From NCBI RefSeq assembly GCF_003610235.1, contig NZ_RAPR01000001.1, positions 2,356,001 through 2,420,000 of the forward strand: 64,000 nt of DNA. The letters run 5' to 3'. Position 1 is the first letter of the stretch, and each line of letters begins with the position of its first letter. Positions 1-7,453 of this stretch are shown here, one piece after another. The translations under genes and the position numbers were made by a program. The notes under the pieces are model-generated. The model did not search any database, was not told the origin of the DNA, and saw only the letters and a program-made list of their open reading frames with translations. Origin of the DNA: Catellatospora citrea (GTDB lineage Bacteria > Actinomycetota > Actinomycetes > Mycobacteriales > Micromonosporaceae).

Positions 1-1373
1 CCCTCGACGCGCGCTCGGCGGCCTCGCGCGCCCGCATCGCCGGCGCGACCCGCGAGGTGCTGGTGCCGCTCTGCGACCGGCTCGGCATCCAGGCGCTCAA
101 GCGCGAGCTCGAGGACAAGGTGCTGCTCTTCCTCGACCCGGAGGAATACGAGCGCATCGACGGCATGGTCTCCAACCGCCCGGACTGGAACGACTACGTC
201 CAGAACCTGGTCACGCTGGGCCGGGGGGCGCTGCGCAAGGAGAAGCTCGACGGCCGGGTGAAGCCGCGGCCGCGGCACTACTACTCGATCTGGAAGGACA
301 CCCAGCAGGCGGGCAGCCCGGTGCCGATGGACCTGCCCCGCATCGTGGTGATCCTCGACGGCGACGACCCCGACTGCTACGCCGCCCTGTGCGCGGTGCA
401 CCAGCAGTGGAAGCCGATCCCGGGCAGGTTCAAGGACTTCATCGCCGCGCCGAAGAACAACCTCTACCGCTCGCTGCACACCACGGTGCTGGGCCCCGGC
501 GACCAGATGGTCGAGGTGCTGATCCGCACCGAGCAGATGCACCGCGCGGTGGAGTACGGCGTCGTCGCCCCGTTCCGCTACCCGACCCGCCCGTCGCGGC
601 GCGGCGGGGCGCTGCGCGTGTTCAACCCGCGCACCGCCCCCCGGGAGGTCGCGCCCGCGCCGCGCCAGCACGGCGAGCACGCCTGGCTGCGCCGCGCGCT
701 GGACCTGGAGCAGGCCGCGCCGGATGCGGTGCAGTTCGTCGAGACGCTGCGCTGCGACCTGGCCGAGCAGCAGATCCAGGTCTTCGCCTGGGGACGCCAG
801 CTGCTGCTGCCCGAGGGCGCCAGCCCGGTGGACGTGGCATACGAGCTGGGCACCCGCACCGGCGACCGCTGTGTCGCGGCCACCGTGAACGGCGTGCTGA
901 CCCCGCTCAACGCCGCACTGACCGACGGCGACGTGGTCGACATCCTGGTCAGCCGGGCGCGCAACCATCCCGGCCCGCGCCGGGAGTGGCTGGAGTTCGT
1001 CAAGGCTCCCAACGCGCGGCTGCGGCTGAGCCGCCGGTTCACGGAACCGGAGGTCGCCGCCGGCACCGTCAGTGACCGGCTGCAGCTGGGCCGGGCCGCG
1101 ATCGGGCTGGCCCTGCGCCGCCGGGACCGGGCGCTCGCCGACGAGCAGCGGCTGATCAGCCTCGCCCAGGCACTGGACTACCCCGATCTCGACACGCTGC
1201 TGATCGCGGTGGCCGAGCACCGGGTGTCCGCGGACACCATCGTCGATCAGCTCATCGCCAGCGTCGACAACCAGAACGACGCGGCCCGGTCGGCCCCGGT
1301 GAACGTGGTCGCCCCGCGCGGCGAAGCCGCTGCCACGCCGCCGCGACGCTCGTCGACTAGCCTGGCAAGGTGA
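1..1373 (+). CDS. RelA/SpoT-family (p)ppGpp synthetase/hydrolase, 3' part
   Basis: The gene runs in from the left edge: the frame is open from base 3 and the first codons give ARIAGATREVLVPLCDRLG, the usual link between the HD hydrolase and the synthetase domain of RelA/SpoT enzymes. The synthetase region follows (YSIW; MDL at the place of the family's YDL; WKPIPGRFKDFIAAPKNN; SLHTTVLGPG; EVLIRT), so the Asp and Glu of the active site appear kept. A TGS domain comes next (about codons 255-310 from the first in-window ATG). No ACT domain follows, so the C-terminus is shorter than in standard long RelA. The family makes or degrades the alarmone (p)ppGpp. The stop overlaps the next gene's GTG, implying an operon. 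The signature is divergent (the usual AVR after YDL reads PRI), so catalytic competence is unproven. Confidence 0.85.
   Translation, partial: LDARSAASRARIAGATREVLVPLCDRLGIQALKRELEDKVLLFLDPEEYERIDGMVSNRPDWNDYVQNLVTLGRGALRKEKLDGRVKPRPRHYYSIWKDTQQAGSPVPMDLPRIVVILDGDDPDCYAALCAVHQQWKPIPGRFKDFIAAPKNNLYRSLHTTVLGPGDQMVEVLIRTEQMHRAVEYGVVAPFRYPTRPSRRGGALRVFNPRTAPREVAPAPRQHGEHAWLRRALDLEQAAPDAVQFVETLRCDLAEQQIQVFAWGRQLLLPEGASPVDVAYELGTRTGDRCVAATVNGVLTPLNAALTDGDVVDILVSRARNHPGPRREWLEFVKAPNARLRLSRRFTEPEVAAGTVSDRLQLGRAAIGLALRRRDRALADEQRLISLAQALDYPDLDTLLIAVAEHRVSADTIVDQLIASVDNQNDAARSAPVNVVAPRGEAAATPPRRSSTSLAR
1358..1363 (+). promoter_or_regulatory. -10 box TAGCCT, leaderless promoter of the NUDIX gene
   Basis: TAGCCT lies six bases before the GTG start, inside the end of the upstream gene. 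This is the recurrent TANNNT-N6-start arrangement of the window. Confidence 0.5.
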
Positions 1374-1969
1374 AGAACGAGGAGCGCGCGCACGAGCCCC
1401 ATACGGCCGATCCCGGCAGCCTGGTGAAGCGGCGCTCGCCGCTGCGCACGAAGCTCGTCTCGTTCGGCTACGGCGTGTTCTACCGCATCCCGCCGCGCTG
1501 GCGGAGCCGGATGGTCAAGCTGGTGACGGCGCGTTACTCGGTGGGCTCGGTGGTGCTCATCTTCGACAGCGAGGCCGCCGGCCCGGAGCGCATCCTGCTG
1601 CTGCGCCAGCCGCCGGGACGCGGCTGGACACTGCCCGCCGGGCTGCTGGAACGGCGGGAGGCCCCGATCATGGCGGCCTGCCGCGAGGCGGCCGAGGAGA
1701 CCGGCATCCGGCTCACTCCCGACCAGGTCACCCCGGCGGTGCCGAACGCGGTGGTGCACCACCGCGGGCACTGGGTGGACATGGTCTTCACCGCCCGGGT
1801 GCCTGCCGCCCGCACCGCGCTCAGCGTGGACGGCGCGGAGGTGTGGGAGGCCCGCTGGCACGCCCTCGACGAGCTGCCGGTGGTGACCCCGGCGACGGCC
1901 CGGTTGCTCGGCCACTACGGCATCGGGCCGGAGGCGCACCTGCGCGACGAGGTGGACGTGGCCCGATGA
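1370..1969 (+). CDS. NUDIX hydrolase
   Basis: A 199-residue protein with a complete NUDIX box at residues 91-113: GLLERRE, seven residues, then REAAEETGI. This matches GX5EX7REUXEEXGU, the Mg-binding helix that hydrolyses nucleoside diphosphates linked to another moiety. The N-terminal 50 residues are basic and family-specific. The substrate cannot be read from sequence. The GTG start overlaps the RelA-family stop (GTGA), and the stop overlaps the next ATG (ATGA), so the three genes are probably co-transcribed. A TAGCCT box six bases upstream of the start may give an extra internal leaderless transcript. Confidence 0.88.
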   Translation: MKNEERAHEPHTADPGSLVKRRSPLRTKLVSFGYGVFYRIPPRWRSRMVKLVTARYSVGSVVLIFDSEAAGPERILLLRQPPGRGWTLPAGLLERREAPIMAACREAAEETGIRLTPDQVTPAVPNAVVHHRGHWVDMVFTARVPAARTALSVDGAEVWEARWHALDELPVVTPATARLLGHYGIGPEAHLRDEVDVAR

Positions 1970-2793
1970 GAGCCCCCGACGACGTCTGCGCCGTGGTGCT
2001 GGCCGCGGGGCTGGGCACGCGACTGCGGCCGCTGACCATGTTGCGGCCCAAGGCCCTGGTGCCGGTCGGCAACATGACGCTGCTGGACCGCACGCTCGAA
2101 CGGCTGGCCGAGGTCGGGCTGACCGGCTCGGACCGGGTCGCGGTCAACACGCACTGGTTGGCCGGTCAGATCGCCGAGCACGTCGACGGCCAGGTGCGGC
2201 TGTCCTTCGAGGAGGAGCCGCTGGGCACCGCCGGGGCGCTGGGCAACCTGCACGGCTGGATCGACGGGCGGGCGGTGCTGGTGCTCAACGCCGACGCGTA
2301 CGTCGCGGCGGACGCCCCGGAGGACCTGGCGGCGCTGCTGTCCGGCTGGGACGGCAGCCGGGTGCGGATGCACGGCGTCAAGGCAGGGCTGCCCGACCCG
2401 TTCCACGGCTACAACTTCGCGGGCGCCTCGCTGCTGCCGGCCGCCGACGTCGCGGCCCTGCCCGACAAGCCGCGCGAACTGGTCCGCACCACCTGGCGCC
2501 CGGCCGAGCAGGGCGGGCGGCTCGACGTGATCCCGCTGCCGGGCCGCTACCTCGACTGCGGCACGCCCGCCGACTACCTCGCCGCCAACCTGCACGCCGC
2601 GGGCGGCGTGAACCTGTTCGGCGACGAGGTGCGGGTCACCGGCGAGGCGCACGGCAGCGTGCTCGGGGCCGGCTCCCGGGTGGACGGTGCCGTCCGCGAC
2701 TGCGTGCTGTGGCCCGGCGCGTACGTCGCCCCGCACGAGAACCTGCACCGCGTGATCCGGGTAGGCCGGGACCTCACCGTCCCCGCGGCATAG
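1966..2793 (+). CDS. Sugar-phosphate nucleotidyltransferase (mannose-1-phosphate guanylyltransferase-like)
   Basis: A 275-residue protein of the NTP-transferase fold. The N-terminal signature VVLAAGLGTRLRPLT (about residues 9-23), followed by RPKALVPVGN, is the nucleotide-binding loop and substrate Lys of GDP-mannose/glucose-1-phosphate pyrophosphorylases. Later LNADAY and a DCGTPADYL motif fit sugar binding. The last 50 residues look like a short left-handed beta-helix tail. The reaction is NTP plus sugar-1-phosphate to NDP-sugar; which sugar is unknown. The frame is open further upstream, but the ATG overlapping the NUDIX stop gives the canonical start just before the signature. Confidence 0.85.
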   Translation: MRAPDDVCAVVLAAGLGTRLRPLTMLRPKALVPVGNMTLLDRTLERLAEVGLTGSDRVAVNTHWLAGQIAEHVDGQVRLSFEEEPLGTAGALGNLHGWIDGRAVLVLNADAYVAADAPEDLAALLSGWDGSRVRMHGVKAGLPDPFHGYNFAGASLLPAADVAALPDKPRELVRTTWRPAEQGGRLDVIPLPGRYLDCGTPADYLAANLHAAGGVNLFGDEVRVTGEAHGSVLGAGSRVDGAVRDCVLWPGAYVAPHENLHRVIRVGRDLTVPAA

Positions 2794-2818
2794 CATGACC
2801 CCGTAGACCCGATACAAT

Positions 2819-2873
2819 GATCATGAACTTGTGGCACGGGTCGACGGCGTGTCGCGGCCACAACTTCATGATC
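2819..2873. repeat. Inverted repeat, 17-bp arms, upstream of the RAM-domain gene
   Basis: GATCATGAACTTGTGGC at 2819-2835 is answered by its reverse complement at 2857-2873 with one mismatch, around a 21-base loop. It lies downstream of a TACAAT box (2813-2818) and 28 bases before the next start. It could be a terminator for the upstream operon, an operator, or a dispersed palindromic element; there is no T-tract. Confidence 0.7.
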
Positions 2874-2901
2874 GACAGACGCACGACGCGAGGAGTCTCC
2901 G

Positions 2902-3177
2902 GTGATCACAGCGATCGTTCTCATCGACTGCGCGACCGACGCGATCCCGGAGGTCGCCGAGGAGCTGGCCAACCTGGAGGGTGTCAGCGAGGTGTACTCC
3001 GTCGCCGGCGGCGTCGACCTGATCGCCGTGGTCCGGGTGCGCGAGTTCGACCACATCGCCGAGGTCATCGCGGGCGGCATCTCGAAGGTGCCCGGCGTGC
3101 TCAACACCGACACGCACATCGCGTTCCGCTCGTACTCGCGCCACGACCTGGAGCAGGCGTTCGCCATCGGCTTCTGA
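2902..3177 (+). CDS. Stand-alone Lrp/AsnC ligand-binding (RAM) domain protein
   Basis: A 91-residue protein consisting only of the alpha-beta RAM domain of Lrp/AsnC regulators: an ITAIVLID strand, a helix with VAEELANLEGVSEVYSVAGG, then DLIAVVRV and a C-terminal VLNTDTHIAFRSYSR. There is no helix-turn-helix, so it cannot bind DNA alone. Such proteins bind amino acids or assemble with full-length partners. The GTG start is set by GAGGAG about ten bases upstream. The untranslated leader carries a 17-bp inverted repeat, unlike the leaderless genes around it. Confidence 0.85.
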   Translation: MITAIVLIDCATDAIPEVAEELANLEGVSEVYSVAGGVDLIAVVRVREFDHIAEVIAGGISKVPGVLNTDTHIAFRSYSRHDLEQAFAIGF

Positions 3178-3248
3178 CCACATGAGTGACCCCGCGGAGC
3201 GGCCCGCGTCACACCCGGCGCTTCTTACTTGCGAGTAACGTCGCGGTC

Positions 3249-3254
3249 TAGGCT
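3249..3254 (+). promoter_or_regulatory. -10 box TAGGCT, leaderless promoter
   Basis: TAGGCT sits six bases before the ATG of the alpha/beta hydrolase, and no ribosome-binding site lies between them. Confidence 0.5.
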
Positions 3255-3260
3255 GCTGCC

Positions 3261-4097
3261 ATGCAGCTCACCGTGGACCGCGGCAGTGACCGGCTCGGCG
3301 TCCAGCTCCACCCGGCGCAGGCCCCCGACGCGCCCCTGGTCGTCATCTTCCCGGCGATGGGCGTGCCGGCCGGCTACTACACCCGCTTCGCGCACTCGCT
3401 GAACGAGGCCGGCCTCGGCGTCGCGGTGGCCGACCTGCGCGGCACCGGCACCAGCGCGCCGCGCCCCGCCCGAAACAGCCGGTACGGCTACACCGAGCTC
3501 GCCGACGACGTCGCCGCGGTGCTCGAGGCGCTCGCCGAGCACCGGGCCGGGCGGCCCACGGTCCTGCTCGGACACTCGCTCGGCGGGCAGGTCTGCGTGC
3601 TGCACCTGGCCCGCGAAGCCGCCCGCGGGGCGGGTCACAGCGTGGACGGGCTGGTCCTGATCGCGGTCGGGCTGCCGTACTGGCGCACCTACCCGCGCGG
3701 GCAGCGGCTCGGCGTGCTCGCCATGACCCAGTTCATCAACGCCGTCTCCGCCGTGCTGCGGGTCTGGCCGGGCTGGGGCTTCGGCGGCCGCCAGGCCCGC
3801 GGTGTCATCAAGGACTGGGCCCACACCGCCCGCCACGGCCTGTTCCCCGCCCACCTGGGCGCGCGGCAGGGCCTGTCCCAGGTGGACCTGCCGGTGCTGG
3901 CGATCAGCGTCGACGACGACCAGTACACCCCGCCGGAGACCACCGACCACCTGGTCGCCGCCCTGCCCGGCGCGAAGGTCCACCGCGACCACCTCAGCTC
4001 CGCCGACGCCGCCGCGCCCCTGGACCACTTCAAGTGGGTCAAGGCGGGCGCGGCCCTGGCCCCCCGCATCACCGCCTGGCTCCCGATCCGCCACTGA
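3261..4097 (+). CDS. Alpha/beta hydrolase
   Basis: A 278-residue serine hydrolase. The nucleophile elbow GHSLGGQ is near residue 113; a probable acid (SVDDDQYTPP) and a His near the end (DHFKW) could complete the triad. The N-terminal part has the PAMGVPAGYYTRFAHSLNEAG oxyanion-loop region and DLRGTG. No signal peptide is visible, so it is likely cytoplasmic. The substrate is unknown; related proteins are annotated as lysophospholipase- or esterase-like. It is transcribed alone, with a leaderless-type TAGGCT box, and its end faces the P450 gene. Confidence 0.85.
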   Translation: MQLTVDRGSDRLGVQLHPAQAPDAPLVVIFPAMGVPAGYYTRFAHSLNEAGLGVAVADLRGTGTSAPRPARNSRYGYTELADDVAAVLEALAEHRAGRPTVLLGHSLGGQVCVLHLAREAARGAGHSVDGLVLIAVGLPYWRTYPRGQRLGVLAMTQFINAVSAVLRVWPGWGFGGRQARGVIKDWAHTARHGLFPAHLGARQGLSQVDLPVLAISVDDDQYTPPETTDHLVAALPGAKVHRDHLSSADAAAPLDHFKWVKAGAALAPRITAWLPIRH

Positions 4098-4145
4098 CCA
4101 CCCGCCGTGACCGGCGCGGGCGGGATCCGCACCAAGGTCTTTCGG

Positions 4146-4200
4146 CTTGCCAGGCACCTGGGCGGATGCGGGCCCAAGATACGCACAGGTGCCAGGCAAG
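4146..4200. terminator. Hairpin between convergent genes (hydrolase and P450)
   Basis: CTTGCCAGGCACCTG at 4146-4160 pairs perfectly with 4186-4200 across a 25-base loop. It lies between the ends of two convergent genes, the place for a shared terminator; no U-tract is present. Confidence 0.6.
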
Positions 4201-4228
4201 TCCGACGATCAAGAGGCGGTGCGGGGCG

Positions 4229-5446
4229 TCAGGCCGTGATGGGCAGGGTGGCGTAGCCGCGGAAGCCGAGGCGGTCGCGGCGGGTGGGCACGCCCGCGGA
4301 GCGCAGGTGGGGCAGCTTGGCCAGCAGGAGCGGGAAGGCGACCTGGGCCTCAAGGCGGGCCAGCGGCGCGCCCAGGCAGTAGTGCGCGCCCGCGCCGAAG
4401 GACAGTGACGGCACGGACGGGCGGTCCGGCAGGAAGCTGTCCGGAGCGGTGAAGCGGCGCGGGTCCCGGCCCGTCGCGGCGAGCACCACCAGCAGCTCGG
4501 TGCCCTCCCGCAGGTCGACTCCGGCCAGCTCGGTGTCCTGTCCGACGTACCGCGAGGTCACCTGCACCGGCGGATCCAGGCGCAGCATCTCCTCGACGTA
4601 CGCGCCGCTCAGGTCGGGGTCCGCGCGCAGCCGGGCCAGGTGCTCCGGCCGGTCGAGCAGCATGGCCAGGCCGTTGCCGAGCAGGTTGGTGGTCGTCTCG
4701 AACCCGGCGACCAGCAGCAGCACCAGGTGCGCGACGAGTTCCGCGCCGCCGATCCGGCCTTCCGCGCCCGCCGCCAGCAGATCACTGATCATGTCGTCGC
4801 CCGGTTCGCGCTGCCGCCGGGCCAGCAGGTCGACGAAGTACTCCGCCAGTTCGTCGCTCGCCGCGTCGGCGCGGGCCAGCTCCTGCGGGTCGCCCGCGAA
4901 CACCTCCAGGGCCAGGGTCAGGTCATGGGCCCGCGGCCGGAACCAGTCCCGGTCGGCGGCGGGCACCCCGAGCAGGGCGCAGATCACCGACACCGGCAGC
5001 GGATACGCCACCGTGTCCATGAAGTCCACCGGCGCGCCCGCGGCCGCGATCGGCTCGATGAGCTCCTCGGCCAGCGCGGTGACGTCGGCGCGCAGTGCCG
5101 CGACCCGGCGCGCGGTGAACGCCGAGCCGGCCAGCCGGCGCAGCCGGGTGTGGTCGGGCGCGTTGTGCCACAGCATGGTGCGGCTCAGCCACTGCCAGGA
5201 GGCGACGGTGCGCCAGCCGGGCATCGCCCGGTCCAGCGCGACCGCGTCGGTGACCCGGCACGAGGCGTCCCGCAGCACCTGGTCGGCCTCGGCATACCCG
5301 GTGACGACGGCGAACCCGTCGCCCAGCGACGCCACCGGCCCGGCCGAGCGCAGCCGCTCGTAGTGCGGGTAGGGATCGGCCCGGCCCGCCGTCGTGGCCA
5401 GTGCCTGCATCGCCGCCAGTGCGTCCTGCATCGCCGCTCCCCCCAC
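4229..5446 (-). CDS. Cytochrome P450 monooxygenase
   Basis: A 405-residue soluble bacterial class I P450. The I-helix oxygen-activation motif AGFETT is at 247-252, the K-helix ExxR at 286-289, and the haem loop FGAGAHYCLG at 350-359 with C357 as thiolate ligand. It needs external ferredoxin and reductase, which are not encoded nearby. The GTG at 5446 is used here; ATG at 5431 is equally possible. The only same-strand neighbour upstream is a 59-codon Cys-rich ORF ending 73 bases before it, so the two may be co-transcribed. The substrate is unknown. RiPP tailoring is one possibility, ordinary small-molecule hydroxylation another. Confidence 0.93.
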   Translation of the reverse strand: MGGAAMQDALAAMQALATTAGRADPYPHYERLRSAGPVASLGDGFAVVTGYAEADQVLRDASCRVTDAVALDRAMPGWRTVASWQWLSRTMLWHNAPDHTRLRRLAGSAFTARRVAALRADVTALAEELIEPIAAAGAPVDFMDTVAYPLPVSVICALLGVPAADRDWFRPRAHDLTLALEVFAGDPQELARADAASDELAEYFVDLLARRQREPGDDMISDLLAAGAEGRIGGAELVAHLVLLLVAGFETTTNLLGNGLAMLLDRPEHLARLRADPDLSGAYVEEMLRLDPPVQVTSRYVGQDTELAGVDLREGTELLVVLAATGRDPRRFTAPDSFLPDRPSVPSLSFGAGAHYCLGAPLARLEAQVAFPLLLAKLPHLRSAGVPTRRDRLGFRGYATLPITA

Positions 5447-5519
5447 GTCGCCGTCCCTGTGCGAAGACTACGACGGGCGGGCGACCCCGGGCGGCATCGA
5501 GTGTGCCGGGCGGGCGGGG

Positions 5520-5699
5520 TCAGTTCGGCATGAGCGACATCGGACGGCAGCCCGTGCCGGTGTGCGTCGACGCGCAGCAGTTCACGGACCACGCGCGGTT
5601 GAAGATCGCGTGCCGGGCGACACCCTGCGGAACGGCGGTCCCGCGCGCCGCCGGTGCGGTGCCCGTGCCGCGTTTGCCGTCCTGGTGTGCCGTGAACAT
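5520..5699 (-). CDS. Small Cys-rich peptide ORF, possible RiPP precursor
   Basis: A 59-codon reading frame in an otherwise empty 418-base gap. A near-ideal AGGAGG lies six bases before the ATG. About 90% of its codons end in G or C, as in neighbouring real genes. The first 30 residues are Gly/Ala/Thr-rich with basic residues. The C-terminal third contains W37 and the segment WSVNCCASTHTGTGC (residues 37-51), with three Cys and many Ser/Thr, ending RPMSLMPN. I do not recognise a family. Layout and composition resemble a leader-core precursor, and the next gene on the strand is a P450. No lanthionine synthetase, YcaO or radical-SAM gene is nearby. It could also be a small Cys-containing protein or a chance ORF. 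Confidence 0.45.
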   Translation of the reverse strand: MFTAHQDGKRGTGTAPAARGTAVPQGVARHAIFNRAWSVNCCASTHTGTGCRPMSLMPN

Positions 5700-5768
5700 G
5701 TGCTGCCTCCTGGGGAGTCGAAGAAGTCACGACTATGCCATGCGCACCTTGAAGATCCGTCCGGAACG

Positions 5769-5782
5769 ACGGGTGCACCCGT
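5769..5782. promoter_or_regulatory. 14-bp perfect palindrome upstream of the peptide ORF
   Basis: ACGGGTGCACCCGT is fully palindromic and lies 70 bases upstream of the small peptide start, between it and the qcrB terminator. An operator is possible; GC-rich palindromes also arise by chance. Confidence 0.3.
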
Positions 5783-5808
5783 GTGAGCGTGCCCACGCGA
5801 CCGCCCGG

Positions 5809-5849
5809 ACGACGAAAGGGCACCCGCGGTGCGGGTGCCCTTTCGTCGT
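5809..5849. terminator. Strong terminator-like hairpin after qcrB
   Basis: Perfect 19-bp arms (5809-5827 and 5831-5849) with a three-base loop sit 16 bases beyond the qcrB stop. This separates the respiratory operon from the peptide/P450 pair. Confidence 0.8.
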
Positions 5850-5864
5850 GAATCCGTTGCCGGA

Positions 5865-7451
5865 TCAGGGTTTGCCGGAGGTGACTTCCTCGCGCGGCTG
5901 CTCCTCCTGCTGCGGCGGCGCCGGCTGCTCGATCGGCCGGAAGAAGCCGCGGACGGCGGGCCCCAGCGCGCCGAGGCGGTTCATCTTCTTCGGCACCGTC
6001 CAGCCGACGTACGGCAGGTCGGTGTGGCCGTGCTCGTCGGGAGCGACCAGCGGCTGGTGCACCTCGACGAACCGCCCGTCGGGCAGCCGCTTGATGATGC
6101 CGGTCTCGACGCCGTGCGCCAGCACCTCGCGGTCGTGCTGCTGCAGGCCCAGCGAGAGACGGCGCGCGAAGTAGTACGCCAGCGGCGGCAGGATCAGGAT
6201 GCCGATGCGGCCCGCCCAGGTCATCGCGTTCAGGCTGATGTGGAACTTGTCGGCGACGATGTCGTTGCCGCCGGAGATCGTCAGCACCAGGTAGAACGCC
6301 AGCGCCATGGCGGCCAGACCGGTGCGGTCCGGCACGTCACGCGGACGCTGCAGCAGGTTGTGCGACGCGTAGTCCTTCTTCCAGCGCCGTTCGATCCACG
6401 GGTACGCCATCGGCAGGACCGACAGGATGCCTGGCAGCACCACGGTCGGCCAGAACAGCGGTGGGATGTTGTAACCGAGGACCCTGATGTCCCAGGCGGG
6501 CATCAGACGGGTCGAGCCGTCGAGGAACATGACGTACCAGTCGGGCTGGCTGCCCGCGGACACGACCGCGGCCTCGTACGGGCCGAACAGCCAGATCGGG
6601 TTGATCTGGAACAGGCCGCCCATCAGCGCGATGACCGCGAAGACGAGCATGAAGAAGCCGCCCTGCTTGATGACGTAGCGCGGCACGAAACGCTCGCCGA
6701 CCACGTTCTTGTTCGTCCGGCCCGGCCCCGGCCACTGGGTGTGCTTCTGCACGAAGACCAGACCCAGGTGGATGCTGACCAGCGCGAGCAGGATCAGCGG
6801 CAGCAGGAACACGTGCAGGATGTACAGCCGGGACAGGATGATCTCGCCGGGGAACTCGCCGCCGAACAGCGACGTGGTCACCCAGGAGCCGATCACCGGG
6901 ATGGACAGCATGATCGCCGAGGCGATGCGCAGGCCGGTGCCGGACAGCGCGTCGTCGGGCAGCGAGTAGCCGGCGAAGCCCTCGGTGAAGCCCAGCCAGA
7001 ACATGCTCAGGCCGATGATCCAGTTGAGCTCGCGCGGCTTGCGGAACGCACCGGTCATGAAGATCCGGAACATGTGCACCACGATCGCGGCCATGAACAG
7101 CAGCGCCGCCCAGTGGTGCATCTGCCGCATGATCAGGCCGCCGCGCACGTCGAACGACAGGTCCAGCGCCGTCTCGTACGCCCGCGACATGCCCACGCCC
7201 TGCAGCGGCAGGTACGAGCCGTCGTAGTGCACCTCCTGCAGCGAGGGCTCGAAGAACAGCGCGAGGAACGTGCCGGTCAGCAGCAGGATGATGAACGAGA
7301 ACAGCGCGATCTCGCCCAGCAGGAACGACCAGTGGTCGGGGAACACCTTGTTCAGCATGCCGCGCAACGGGGTCGCGACCGGCAGCCGGGTGTCCACCTC
7401 CTGCGCGGTCTTGCCCGGGAGGGCTTTCAGGTCAACCTTGCGACGCTTCAT
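5865..7451 (-). CDS. qcrB: Ubiquinol/menaquinol-cytochrome c reductase cytochrome b subunit QcrB
   Basis: A 528-residue integral membrane protein, the quinol-oxidising cytochrome b of the actinobacterial bc1 complex. The first transmembrane block has the paired haem histidines (MRQMHHWAALLFM; ILHVFLLPLILLALVSIHLG). The PDWY quinone-site motif typical of actinobacteria follows (AGSQPDWYVMF). Further membrane segments and a long soluble C-terminal tail rich in Pro/Glu complete it. The start is the ATG two bases after the qcrA stop; the frame remains open far upstream, inside qcrA, but that extension is not coding. It is the last gene of ctaE-qcrC-qcrA-qcrB and passes electrons to QcrC and the aa3 oxidase. 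Confidence 0.96.
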   Translation of the reverse strand: MKRRKVDLKALPGKTAQEVDTRLPVATPLRGMLNKVFPDHWSFLLGEIALFSFIILLLTGTFLALFFEPSLQEVHYDGSYLPLQGVGMSRAYETALDLSFDVRGGLIMRQMHHWAALLFMAAIVVHMFRIFMTGAFRKPRELNWIIGLSMFWLGFTEGFAGYSLPDDALSGTGLRIASAIMLSIPVIGSWVTTSLFGGEFPGEIILSRLYILHVFLLPLILLALVSIHLGLVFVQKHTQWPGPGRTNKNVVGERFVPRYVIKQGGFFMLVFAVIALMGGLFQINPIWLFGPYEAAVVSAGSQPDWYVMFLDGSTRLMPAWDIRVLGYNIPPLFWPTVVLPGILSVLPMAYPWIERRWKKDYASHNLLQRPRDVPDRTGLAAMALAFYLVLTISGGNDIVADKFHISLNAMTWAGRIGILILPPLAYYFARRLSLGLQQHDREVLAHGVETGIIKRLPDGRFVEVHQPLVAPDEHGHTDLPYVGWTVPKKMNRLGALGPAVRGFFRPIEQPAPPQQEEQPREEVTSGKP

Positions 7452-7453
7452 GG

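Noticed and set aside
5185..5823. A longer minus-strand frame overlapping the small peptide and P450 start
   Set aside because: It is in a different frame, overlaps the P450 coding region and the qcrB terminator, has no ribosome-binding site and no domain.
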